The position numbers and the translations under genes were made by a program. A stretch of 64,000 bases of DNA, from contig NZ_CP049258.1 in the NCBI RefSeq assembly GCF_011046735.1, positions 1-64,000 on the forward strand, in the 5' to 3' direction. Numbering within the stretch: position 1 is the stretch's first letter; the number at the start of each line of letters is the position of its first letter. The notes under the pieces were generated by a model. It was given only the letters and a program-made list of their open reading frames with translations. It did no database searches and was not told the origin of the DNA. Origin of the DNA: Nordella sp. HKS 07. Lineage in GTDB: Bacteria > Pseudomonadota > Alphaproteobacteria > Rhizobiales > Aestuariivirgaceae. Positions 53,958 to 62,954 of this stretch are shown here, piece by piece.

Positions 53958-56264
53958 CTAATCCTTGAGCGCCCAGGCCTGGTAGGCGCCGTCGACGACC
54001 ACAGTCCCCTCCACTTCCTTCTCGAAACCGGGGAAGGTCCTGCCCCAGTCCTCGAGAGCGCGGATATAGGAGAGCCACGCCCCGTCGGCCGGACCGAAAT
54101 TCTCGCCCGGGAGCACGATCGGGATGCCCGGCGGATAGGGAATGATGCCGACGCCGGCGACGCGGTTGGCGAGTTCCTGGATGGGCAGCAATTCCGCCTC
54201 GCCGGCCATCAGCATCCCATTGGCGCGGCGCGGCAGCATCTGCGGCTCGGGCAGGCTGCAGAAAGCCTGGGCCTGCAGCTCGCCCATGCGGCTTACCTTC
54301 ATATGCCTGAACATCTTGTCGGCGAGGTCCTTCAGCCCCATGCCGGCATAGCTGCGCGGCGATTGCGCGATGAGATCGGGCAGGCATTGCTCGAGGGAGC
54401 GATTGGCGTCGTAATCCTCTTTGAAATCCAGCAGGACGCTCATCAGCGTGCCCCACTTGCCCTTGGTGATGCCGATCGAGAACAGGCACAGCACCATGTG
54501 GTCCGTGGTGCGCGACGGGATGTTGCCGAAGTGATGCAGATAGGATGAAACGATCGGCGCCGGAATGCCGCCTTCCTGCATCTTGCCGTCATCGCCCATG
54601 CCCGGACAGACGATGCCGACCTTGATCGGATCGAGCATGCACCAGCCGTCCGGCAGGTCGTCGAAGCCGTGCCATTTCTCTCCTGGATGGAAGACCCAGC
54701 AGTCGTGATCGGTGGCGAGTTGCCCAAGATCGGCGTCGGCGAAGTTGACTTTCTTGCCCGTCCGGTCCTTTATCCTGGGCGCATTCCACGGCCAGAAGAA
54801 CCAGTCCTCCTTGCGGTTGAACTCCCGGTGCGCGCGCGCCAGCGTCTGGCGGAAGGCGATGGCCTCCTCGATCACTTCGTCGGTCAGCGCCTTGCCGCTC
54901 GGACCGTCCATCATCGAGGCGCCGATCTCGTTGGACGCGATCAGCGCATAGAGCGGCGAGGTCGTGGTCTGCGACATGTAGCTCACATTGAAACGGCTAT
55001 GCTCGATCGGGTTGCGGCCGTCGCGGATGTGGATGTAGGACGACTGCGACAGCGCCGCGAGCAGCTTGTGCGTCGATTGCGTCGAAAAGACCGTCGGGTC
55101 GCTTGCTTTGTGCGCCTTGGGATCGCCGCGCATGGCGAAACGGTTCTCATAGATCGGGTTGAAGCGGGCATAGCCGAACCAGGCTTCATCGAGATGGATG
55201 CGGTCGACGGACTGGCCGAGCAGCGCCTCGACCCGTGCTGAATCGTAGCATAGCCCGTCATAGGTGGAATTGGTGACCACCGCATAGACGGGATCTGGCT
55301 TCACCGCATGCCGCTTCAAAGGATGCGCGTCGAGCTTGGCGCGGATGGCCTCAGGCTCGAACTCCTGCGGCGGGATCGGGCCGATGATGCCGTAGCGGTT
55401 GCGGGTCGGCACCAGGAAGGCCGGGATGCCGCCCGAAAGGATCAGGCCCTGCTCGATCGACTTGTGGCAGTTGCGGTCACACAGCGCGAACTCACCGTCG
55501 CCGACGGTGGCGGCGAAGATGGTGCGATTGGCGCCGGAGGTGCCGGTGAGCCCCGAATAGCTGCGATGCGCGCCGAAGACGCGCGCCGCATAGGCCTCCG
55601 CTTCGCCGATCGGTCCCGAATGCTCAAGCAGCGAACCCAACCCGCCGCGTTCGATGCCGGTGTCGGCGCGGAACAGATTCTCGCCGAAGAAATCGAAGAA
55701 GATGCGCCCCGCCGGCGTCTTGGTGAAAGCGACACCGCCCTGGTGACCGGGGGCCGCCCAGGAATATTCGGCGAGATTCATGTAATTGAGCAGCGCCTTG
55801 TTGAACGGCGGCAATATGTTGCGCTGGTAGCGCTTGACCGCCGCCATGACCCGGCTGGCGATGAAGGGAATGGTGTCGGCATGCAGCCACACATATTCGT
55901 CGGAAAGCTGCATCACCTCGACCGTCAGATCGTCCCGGCTGGCCTGATCGGCCATCAGCATGATCGGCACGGTGGCATTGCGGCTGCGGATGGTCCTGAG
56001 CAGCTCCAGCGCCTCGGCGCGGCCGCGGCTGTCCTTGTGCTCGCGCGTCGTCCAGTCGATCAGGATGGCATCGATGGAGGCATCGGAGAGGATCACCGAG
56101 CGGCCGTCGTGATAGCTCGCCGCCTCGACGACCTCGATATCGCGCGAGGTGAGCTCGTCGGCGAGCGCCCTGACGGCACGTCCGCCGACGCTTTTAGGCA
56201 CCGCCAGCTCCTCGTCGATGATGAGGACTTCGAGCTTCTGAAGCTTGATCGTTCGTTCGAGCAT
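53958..56264 (-). CDS. Orn/Lys/Arg decarboxylase, PLP fold type I
   Basis: 768 residues from ATG 56264 (GAGGGAATACC upstream), the length of the inducible large decarboxylases. N-terminal wing domain (~1-130, response-regulator-like), PLP domain with Lys400 in STQSTHKLLAALSQ and the earlier HLDEAWFGY, and C-terminal domain (~620-768). It converts ornithine, lysine or arginine to putrescine, cadaverine or agmatine plus CO2; which one cannot be decided here. Its position next to a polyamine-type transport regulon is suggestive, but there is an IclR gene between them and it has its own start region. Confidence 0.92.
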   Translation of the reverse strand: MLERTIKLQKLEVLIIDEELAVPKSVGGRAVRALADELTSRDIEVVEAASYHDGRSVILSDASIDAILIDWTTREHKDSRGRAEALELLRTIRSRNATVPIMLMADQASRDDLTVEVMQLSDEYVWLHADTIPFIASRVMAAVKRYQRNILPPFNKALLNYMNLAEYSWAAPGHQGGVAFTKTPAGRIFFDFFGENLFRADTGIERGGLGSLLEHSGPIGEAEAYAARVFGAHRSYSGLTGTSGANRTIFAATVGDGEFALCDRNCHKSIEQGLILSGGIPAFLVPTRNRYGIIGPIPPQEFEPEAIRAKLDAHPLKRHAVKPDPVYAVVTNSTYDGLCYDSARVEALLGQSVDRIHLDEAWFGYARFNPIYENRFAMRGDPKAHKASDPTVFSTQSTHKLLAALSQSSYIHIRDGRNPIEHSRFNVSYMSQTTTSPLYALIASNEIGASMMDGPSGKALTDEVIEEAIAFRQTLARAHREFNRKEDWFFWPWNAPRIKDRTGKKVNFADADLGQLATDHDCWVFHPGEKWHGFDDLPDGWCMLDPIKVGIVCPGMGDDGKMQEGGIPAPIVSSYLHHFGNIPSRTTDHMVLCLFSIGITKGKWGTLMSVLLDFKEDYDANRSLEQCLPDLIAQSPRSYAGMGLKDLADKMFRHMKVSRMGELQAQAFCSLPEPQMLPRRANGMLMAGEAELLPIQELANRVAGVGIIPYPPGIPIVLPGENFGPADGAWLSYIRALEDWGRTFPGFEKEVEGTVVVDGAYQAWALKD

Positions 56265-56484
56265 GGTATTCCCTCGATCTTGGTCGGGCCTAGCCCGCCT
56301 CGGGCTCATTCCTCACGGTTTTACCAAAGTAAACAAGAGGATGTTGAAGGTTGGCTGACGCTATTGCGAGTCTCTTCAAGCCGTCAACGTCGCGGACCTT
56401 GCGGAACCTCGCCTGGTGGGGCCACCGTCCCCGCCTGTGGTGTCTTCCGAAGCCGTGCTATAGCACCCCGGCAAAGGAGACCCG

Positions 56485-57963
56485 ATGAACCGCCTGGACC
56501 GACCCGAGACCGAAGTTCTGACGCCCGAAGCCGCCGTCGATCGCCTGATTGAGCTGCATGAGGATGCGGTGGAGGCCCTGCGCCAGGCCCTCGACCGGTT
56601 CTTCACCCAGAGCATTCCGCCGACACCGAAGGAGCGCGCCCGCTTCCGCTATCCCGAACTGCGCCTCGTCTATGGCGCCGGCCAGGCTCAGCCTTCGCTC
56701 TCGCGCGCCTATGCCAAATTCGAAAGCCCCGGTCTCTATGCGACGACCATCACCCAGCCGCGCGCCTTCCGCGACTACCTGATCGAGCAACTGCGCCTTC
56801 TCGTCGCCGATTACCCGACCACCATCTCGGTCGGCCGCAGCGACCAGGACATTCCCTATCCCTATGTCCTCGATTCGGGCGATGAGCTCGGCCGCGACAA
56901 TGTCTCGGCCGCCGAACTCGCCCGCCACTTCCCGGCCCCGGCGCTCTCAGCGGTCGGCGATGAGATCGCCGACGGCCTGTGGACGCCGCCCAAGGGCGAG
57001 CCGATGCCGCTCGCTCTCTTCGACGCGACGCGCACCGATTATTCGCTGAAGCGCATCGTGCATTATACCGGCACGCATTGGCGCCATGTGCAGCCCTGGA
57101 TCCTGCTCACCAACTACCACCGTTATGTCGACCAGTTCGTCACCTGGGGCATCGAGCAGATCCGCGCCAACGGCCCCTATGACGCGCTGGCGCTGCCGGG
57201 CGGCATCATGATCGGGCGCGACGGACTGGCGGTTGAGGATTGTGATACCGCCGTCACCTCCTCGCCATGGCACCGCTTCCAGATGCCGGGCTATCACCTC
57301 CTGCGCCGGGACGGCAAGGGCGGCATCAGCCTCGTCAATATCGGCGTCGGCTCCTCCAACGCCAAGAACATCACCGATCATCTGGCGGTGCTGCGCCCGC
57401 ATTGCTGGCTGATGATCGGCCATTGCGGCGGGCTTCGCCAGTCGCAGCGCATCGGCGACTATGTGCTGGCGCATGCCTATTTCCGCCAGGACCGCATCCT
57501 CGATGGCGCTGTGCCGCCCGATATTCCGATACCGGCTCTGGCCGAGGTGCAGGTGGCGCTGCAGGAAGCCGCCGCCAAGGTGACCGGCGAGCGCGGCGAG
57601 CAGTTGAAGGCGCGCCTCCGCACCGGCACCGTCGTCACCAATGACGACCGTAACTGGGAACTGCGCTGGTCGCAGGAGCGCCGCCGCATCAATCTCTCGC
57701 GCGCCATCGCCGTCGACATGGAATCGGGCACTATCGCCGCACAAGGCTACCGCCTGCGCGTGCCCTATGGCACCCTGCTCTGCGTCTCCGACAAGCCGCT
57801 GCATGGCGAGATCAAATTGCCGGGCGCGGCCAACGCGTTCTATGACCGCGCCGTCGGCGAGCACATGATGATTGGCCTCGCCGCCATCGATCTCCTGCGC
57901 GGCGAGCTGAAGCAGCTCCATTCACGCAAGCTCAGGAGCTTCGACGAGCCGCCCTTCAGATAA
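56485..57963 (+). CDS. amn: AMP nucleosidase
   Basis: 492 residues; ribosome site AAAGGAGA precedes the ATG. It hydrolyses AMP to adenine and ribose 5-phosphate, adjusting adenylate pools. The N-terminal ~180 residues are the AMP-nucleosidase-specific domain (FRYPELRLVYG, then SVGRSDQDIPYPYVLDSG). The C-terminal nucleoside-phosphorylase fold has IGHCGGLRQSQRIGDYV and AVDMESGTIAAQGYR with the catalytic Asp. Divergent from the decarboxylase across a 220-base gap. Cytoplasmic, apparently monocistronic. Confidence 0.93.
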   Translation: MNRLDRPETEVLTPEAAVDRLIELHEDAVEALRQALDRFFTQSIPPTPKERARFRYPELRLVYGAGQAQPSLSRAYAKFESPGLYATTITQPRAFRDYLIEQLRLLVADYPTTISVGRSDQDIPYPYVLDSGDELGRDNVSAAELARHFPAPALSAVGDEIADGLWTPPKGEPMPLALFDATRTDYSLKRIVHYTGTHWRHVQPWILLTNYHRYVDQFVTWGIEQIRANGPYDALALPGGIMIGRDGLAVEDCDTAVTSSPWHRFQMPGYHLLRRDGKGGISLVNIGVGSSNAKNITDHLAVLRPHCWLMIGHCGGLRQSQRIGDYVLAHAYFRQDRILDGAVPPDIPIPALAEVQVALQEAAAKVTGERGEQLKARLRTGTVVTNDDRNWELRWSQERRRINLSRAIAVDMESGTIAAQGYRLRVPYGTLLCVSDKPLHGEIKLPGAANAFYDRAVGEHMMIGLAAIDLLRGELKQLHSRKLRSFDEPPFR

Positions 57964-58066
57964 GGGCGCATTGGCCAGAGCCGGCACGGTCAATTGCCTG
58001 GCATCATTGACAATATGGGCAGCTTTGCCGAGATACTGATCATCCGGTCACGCGCAGAGCGCATTC

Positions 58067-59455
58067 ATGCCCCATCAGGTGCCAGCATTGTCGGGTCGCT
58101 TCGACGTCGCCGTCATCGGCGCCGGCGTCATCGGTTGCGCGATCGCCCGGCGTTTAGCGCTTGCCGGTGCCCGTGTCGCCGTTATCGAAAAGGCGATCGA
58201 CATTCTTGACGGCGCCTCCAAGGGCAATTCAGCGATCCTGCACACGGGCTTCGACGCGCCGGTCGGCTCGCTTGAGCAAAGCTGTATTGCCGCCGGATAT
58301 GAGGAATATCTGTCGATCCACGGGCGGCTCGGGCTGCCGCTTATCCGCTCCGGCGCGATTGTGGTCGCCTGGACCGAAGAGGAGGAAGCGATTCTGCCTG
58401 CACTGATCGAGCAGGCCCGTCAGAACCGGATAGAAGACGTCGAATTCCTGTCCGGCACCTCCTTGCGCGTTGCCGAGCCGGGACTGAGCTCACGGGCCCG
58501 CAGCGGCTTTCGCATACCACGCGAATATCTGATCGATCCATGGTCGGCGCCTTTCGCCTATCTCCTGCAGGCTTGCGAGAACGGCGCCGAGATCCTGCGC
58601 GGCGCCGAAGTGATCGGAGGACGGCGTGACGGCGACTGGCATTTGGAAACGACGCGCGGACCGGTGCAGGCGGGACTGGTCATCAATGCCGCCGGACTCT
58701 GGGGAGATCTCCTCGATGAGAGACTGATCGGGCGCCGGGACTTCCACATCAAGCCACGCAAGGGCCAGTTCATCGTCTACGATAAGCCCGCGGCGGCGCT
58801 CGCATCGCATATCATCCTGCCGGTCCCCACCAAGGTGACAAAGGGGGTGGTCGTCTGCCGCACCGCCTTCGACAACCTGCTGGTGGGCCCGACTGCCGAA
58901 GATCAGGATGATCGCGAGCACGCCGTCCTGATTTCCGAGACGCTTGCGTTACTGCAACGGCGCGGCGAGGAGATCCTGCCGGGCCTGAAGGATCATGTCG
59001 TTACCGCCATCTATGCCGGCCTGCGGCCAGCGACCGAATTCAAGGACTACCAGATCCGTTCCCATGACGGGCTGAGCTACATAACCGTCGGCGGCATACG
59101 CTCGACCGGGCTTTCCGCGGCATTGGGCATCGCCACTCATGTCGAGCGTCTCGCCGGCTTGGCGCTGACGCCGCCAGTAGCACCTGTCTGGCCGACGGTG
59201 CCCAACATCAGCGAGCATGCGGCCCGTGACTGGCAGCGCGAGGGTAACGGTGGCGTGGCCTGCCATTGCGAGATGGTGACGAGACGCGAAATCCTCGCAG
59301 CGCTCGAGGGGCCCCTGGCGGCTCGCTCGCTGGCCGGGCTCAAACGGCGGACGCGGGTGACGATGGGGCGCTGCCAAGGGTTCTTCTGCACGGCGGAATT
59401 GTCTCGACTGACGCAGGACCGTTTCGATCGCGCAATGGCGGAGATGGCCAAGTGA
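58067..59455 (+). CDS. FAD-dependent glycerol-3-phosphate dehydrogenase-like protein with BFD iron-sulfur domain
   Basis: 462 residues. The FAD motif VIGAGVIGCAIARRL opens a DAO/GlpA-type domain. The C-terminal ~75 residues are a BFD-like [2Fe-2S] domain with Cys in CHCEM and GRCQGFFC. This matches anaerobic-type GlpA relatives. It would oxidise glycerol 3-phosphate or a similar polyol phosphate, passing electrons to the FAD protein encoded next. The stop overlaps the next start (GTGA). No clear ribosome site at ATG 58067, so the start is less sure. Confidence 0.87.
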   Translation: MPHQVPALSGRFDVAVIGAGVIGCAIARRLALAGARVAVIEKAIDILDGASKGNSAILHTGFDAPVGSLEQSCIAAGYEEYLSIHGRLGLPLIRSGAIVVAWTEEEEAILPALIEQARQNRIEDVEFLSGTSLRVAEPGLSSRARSGFRIPREYLIDPWSAPFAYLLQACENGAEILRGAEVIGGRRDGDWHLETTRGPVQAGLVINAAGLWGDLLDERLIGRRDFHIKPRKGQFIVYDKPAAALASHIILPVPTKVTKGVVVCRTAFDNLLVGPTAEDQDDREHAVLISETLALLQRRGEEILPGLKDHVVTAIYAGLRPATEFKDYQIRSHDGLSYITVGGIRSTGLSAALGIATHVERLAGLALTPPVAPVWPTVPNISEHAARDWQREGNGGVACHCEMVTRREILAALEGPLAARSLAGLKRRTRVTMGRCQGFFCTAELSRLTQDRFDRAMAEMAK

Positions 59456-60660
59456 GTCTGCCGGATGAAGTCGATGTCGTGGTGATCGGCGCGGGCCCCG
59501 CCGGCCTCGCCGCGGCGACGATGCTCGCGTCAGCCGCCCGCGTGCTCGTCCTTGACCGCGAAAGCGCCGCCGGCGGCATCCCCCGGCACTGCGGGCATTT
59601 TCCATTTGGCCTTCGCGAGTTCCGCAGGTTGATGAGGGGACCCGACTATGCGCGCGCCCTCGTTGCCCGCGCCGAAGCTTCGGGAGTGCGGATCGAGACG
59701 GCCGTGAATGTCGTGAGACTTCATCCGGGGCCCCGTGTGACCGTGACTTCCGACAAAGGGCTGCATGAGATCAGAGCGCGGCTCGTGCTCCTTGCAACAG
59801 GCGTGCGGGAAACCTCGCGCGCCCAGCGCCTGATCGGCGGGGAAAAGCCGGGCGGCGTCCTGGCGACCGGCGCGCTGCAGGGACTGGTCTACCTCGAGGG
59901 CAGACGTCCATTCCGCCGCCCTGTTATCCTGGGAACCGAGCTTGTCTCCTTCTCGGCGATTATGACATGCCTTCACGCCGGCATCCGGCCGGTCGCCATG
60001 ATCGAGCCCAATCGCAGTATCACCGCGCGATGGCCGGCATCGATCTATCCATGGCTCAAACGCGTGCCCGTTCATCTATCGACCCGGATCCGACGTATCG
60101 AGGGCCATGAGCATGTGGAGCGTGTCGTGCTCGAAGGCCCGCGTGGCGAAAGTATCCTCGACACCGACGGCGTGATCGTCACCGGCCGCTTCCGCCCCGA
60201 AGCAACGTTGCTGGACGCCAGTCATCTGGAGCGCGACCCGGCGACCGGCGGCCCCGTGGTCGACAACTTCGGGCGCTGCACGGATCCCTCTTATTTCGCC
60301 GCAGGCAACATGCTGCGCCCGGTGGAGACAGCCGGCTGGAGTTGGGCCGAGGGCGTCGCCATTGGAAAGGCCATGCGTGCCGGCCTGGAAGGTAAGCTTC
60401 CGGATGGCGAGCGCCACCGTGTCAGGCTCGTCGGCGATGCGATCGACTGGGTCCTTCCGCATGCCGTGCTCGCGCATGACGGCGCTGCTCTCGGTCGCTT
60501 CCAGATGCGTGTCAGCCGCCCGGTATCAGGGCGCCTTTCACTACGCGTGGCCGGGTCGGAATATGCATCCCGTAGAATCTCCAGCCGTCCCGAGCGGCGC
60601 ATCACGCTGCCTTTGCCGCCAAGGGACGGCCCATTGGAAATCGTGTTGGAGGAAAGATGA
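59452..60660 (+). CDS. FAD/NAD(P)-dependent oxidoreductase (GlpA partner)
   Basis: 402 residues from GTG 59452, coupled to the previous gene; longer in-frame starts lie inside that gene. Two dinucleotide folds are visible: DVVVIGAGPAGLAAA at the N terminus, and a second around residues 155-185. SYFAAGNMLRPVETAGWSWAEG is the C-terminal FAD contact. A C-terminal extension of ~80 beta-rich residues (RFQMRVSRPVSGRLSLRVAG) is additional. In anaerobic bacteria a similar protein accompanies GlpA-BFD relatives as electron acceptor. The stop overlaps the kinase start (ATGA). Confidence 0.87.
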   Translation: MSLPDEVDVVVIGAGPAGLAAATMLASAARVLVLDRESAAGGIPRHCGHFPFGLREFRRLMRGPDYARALVARAEASGVRIETAVNVVRLHPGPRVTVTSDKGLHEIRARLVLLATGVRETSRAQRLIGGEKPGGVLATGALQGLVYLEGRRPFRRPVILGTELVSFSAIMTCLHAGIRPVAMIEPNRSITARWPASIYPWLKRVPVHLSTRIRRIEGHEHVERVVLEGPRGESILDTDGVIVTGRFRPEATLLDASHLERDPATGGPVVDNFGRCTDPSYFAAGNMLRPVETAGWSWAEGVAIGKAMRAGLEGKLPDGERHRVRLVGDAIDWVLPHAVLAHDGAALGRFQMRVSRPVSGRLSLRVAGSEYASRRISSRPERRITLPLPPRDGPLEIVLEER

Positions 60661-62069
60661 GGGCGCTCGCCATCGACCAGGGCACTACGTCGACACGCGC
60701 TCTGCTGGTTGACGAGAGTGGCGCAAGGGCGGTCCACACCGTCGAACACCGTCAGAGCTTTCCGGCCCCGGGCCACGTCGAACATGATCCGGCAGAGATC
60801 ATCGCCAATGTGATCGCATGTCTTGCCGCGGCACCTGACGTCGACTGCGTGGGGCTGGCCAATCAGGGTGAGAGCTGTCTTGCATGGGATGGTTCGACCG
60901 GCAATCCCATCACCCCGGTGATCGTCTGGCAGGATGCCCGCACGGCGGCGACGTGCGATTCCCTCAAAAACAGCGGGGCCGAAGCATTGACCCTGTCCCG
61001 CGCCGGCCTGCCGCTCGATCCCTATTTCTCTGCATCGAAGCTCGGATGGATCATGACACATGTTCCGGAGGCCCGTTCGTTGCTGAAGACGGGACACCTG
61101 CGGCTCGGCACCACGGATGCCTTCTTTCGTGACCGGCTGACCGGAGCATTTGCGACCGATCCCAGCACAGCCTCCCGCACCAGCCTGCTGAGCTTGGCCA
61201 CGGGAGTCTGGGACCCCGAGCTTTGCGCCCTGTTCGGCGTTCCGATCGAAGTTTTGCCGGAAATCCGGCCGACGACGGGTGATCTGGGAGCGCTGCCGGG
61301 CGGCTGCAGGCTGACCGCCTCGATGGTGGACCAGCAGGCAGCTCTCTATGGCCACGGCGCACGCAAAGCCGGAGATGCCAAGATCACATTCGGGACAGGC
61401 GCCTTCGCCCTTGTCCTGACGGACAGTCCGGCTTCGCCTGCCGGGGTCCTGCCCACAATCGCTTGGGCGGAGGACGGAATGCCGCCCGTCTATGCGCTGG
61501 ACGGTGGCGTCTATGCTGCTTCATCGGCCGTCAACTTCGCGCGCCAGCTTGGGTTCTTTGCAGACTTCGAAGAAATCAATCATTTCGAGGCCGATCCTGC
61601 CATCTCGCGCGGCATTGTCTTCGTTCCGGCGCTCGCCGGTCTCGCCTGCCCGCATTGGGACCGCGCCGCGCGGGGCGCCTGGATGGGTTTGTCGCTTGCG
61701 ACGACCCGCAGCGACATGGCGCAGGCCGTGCTGGAAGGCGTCGCGTTTCGCATGGCGGAGGTGATGGCCGCGATGTCGACTGCGGCTCCGGCCTCCGTTC
61801 CCGTGAGCATAGACGGCGGCATGAGCCGGAATCCCTGGTTCTGCCAGTTTCTGGCCGATGTGCTTGGCCGACGCTTGCGAATTTCCGACGAACCGGAGCT
61901 CACCGCGCTCGGATGCGCGCAGCTGGCGGCGCGCGGCGCCGGCGCGGAGATCGTGCGGCCACCAAAAGGTCGCCTTCTTCAGCCGCGCCCCGTCCCGCGC
62001 GCATGGCACGACACGTTCCGTGCCGCTCGCGCGGCGGTCCAGACGATCGGAGCCAGGGATCGGGCGTAA
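60657..62069 (+). CDS. FGGY-family kinase, glycerol-kinase-like
   Basis: 470 residues, slightly shorter than most GlpK. The N-terminal phosphate motif is AIDQGTTSTRALL, the middle has TPVIVWQDARTA, and the ADP region reads KITFGTGAFALVL. SIDGGMSRNPWFCQFLADVLG is the FGGY C-terminal signature. It phosphorylates glycerol or a related polyol, providing the substrate for the two dehydrogenase proteins encoded upstream. The three genes overlap and form one operon. No glycerol facilitator gene is seen. Confidence 0.9.
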   Translation: MRALAIDQGTTSTRALLVDESGARAVHTVEHRQSFPAPGHVEHDPAEIIANVIACLAAAPDVDCVGLANQGESCLAWDGSTGNPITPVIVWQDARTAATCDSLKNSGAEALTLSRAGLPLDPYFSASKLGWIMTHVPEARSLLKTGHLRLGTTDAFFRDRLTGAFATDPSTASRTSLLSLATGVWDPELCALFGVPIEVLPEIRPTTGDLGALPGGCRLTASMVDQQAALYGHGARKAGDAKITFGTGAFALVLTDSPASPAGVLPTIAWAEDGMPPVYALDGGVYAASSAVNFARQLGFFADFEEINHFEADPAISRGIVFVPALAGLACPHWDRAARGAWMGLSLATTRSDMAQAVLEGVAFRMAEVMAAMSTAAPASVPVSIDGGMSRNPWFCQFLADVLGRRLRISDEPELTALGCAQLAARGAGAEIVRPPKGRLLQPRPVPRAWHDTFRAARAAVQTIGARDRA

Positions 62070-62115
62070 GAACCACCCGCCCGGGAACCAACTGCGCGCT
62101 CTGCCGTTTCCCTGT

Positions 62116-62952
62116 ATGCGTGCATTCTGGAAGGGACATCTGCGTCTATCCCTCGTCACCATCGCCGTCGAGCTTCACACGGCGACGGAAGCTTCGGCGC
62201 GTCCCAGCCTGCATCAGATCGACAGGAAGACCGGCAAGCGCATCCGCTACGAGAAGATCGTGCCGGGCAAGGGCAAGATCGATGATGAAAACATAGTGAA
62301 GGGCTTCGAGTTCGGTTCCGGCAAGCATGTGATCCTGACTCCCGAAGAGCTCGACAAGATCAAGCTCGAAACGAGGCACAGCATCGATCTTGTGCAGTTC
62401 GTCGACTATTGCGACATTGATCCGCGCTATTTCGAGCGGCCCTACTATCTCACTCCTGCCGACGACGTGTCGGCGGAGGGCTATGTCGTCATACGCGAAG
62501 CGTTGAAATCCGCGAAGAAGGCGGGCATCGGCCAGATTGCCATGCGCGGCAAGGAGAACCTGGTCGCTGTCCGGCCATGTGGCGACGGGCTTCTGCTCGA
62601 AACCTTGCGCTACGCCGATGAACTGAAGAAGTCCGACAAGGTCTTCTCTCACGTTCCGGGCAAGCGTCCGGCCAAGGAGATGGTCGAGCTCGCCACGGAG
62701 CTGATCGAGCGTAAATCCGGCCCCTTCAAGCCCACCGCCTTCAAGGATCATTATGGCGCGGCGCTCAAGGCGCTGGTGGCAGAGAAGCGCAAGCATGGCA
62801 CGGTCACCGATGCCGAAGAAGACGAAGCGCCGCGACCCAAGGGCGATAATGTCATCGATCTGATGGAGGCCTTGAAGAAGAGCATTGGCGGCAAGGGCGC
62901 CGGCGCGCCGAAACCGCGTAAAGCGGCGGCGAAAAAGAAAGCGCGCCGCTGA
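62116..62952 (+). CDS. ku: DNA end-binding protein Ku (non-homologous end joining)
   Basis: 278 residues from ATG 62116. Core Ku motifs are present: FWKGHLRLSLVTIAVELHTAT at the start, ENIVKGFEFGSGKHVILTPEE, and QIAMRGKENLVAVRPCGDGLLLETLRYADE. The Lys-rich tail (PKPRKAAAKKKARR) is typical of bacterial Ku and helps DNA threading and LigD recruitment. The LigD gene begins two bases after the stop, the classical two-gene repair unit. Confidence 0.95.
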   Translation: MRAFWKGHLRLSLVTIAVELHTATEASARPSLHQIDRKTGKRIRYEKIVPGKGKIDDENIVKGFEFGSGKHVILTPEELDKIKLETRHSIDLVQFVDYCDIDPRYFERPYYLTPADDVSAEGYVVIREALKSAKKAGIGQIAMRGKENLVAVRPCGDGLLLETLRYADELKKSDKVFSHVPGKRPAKEMVELATELIERKSGPFKPTAFKDHYGAALKALVAEKRKHGTVTDAEEDEAPRPKGDNVIDLMEALKKSIGGKGAGAPKPRKAAAKKKARR

Positions 62953-62954
62953 CC

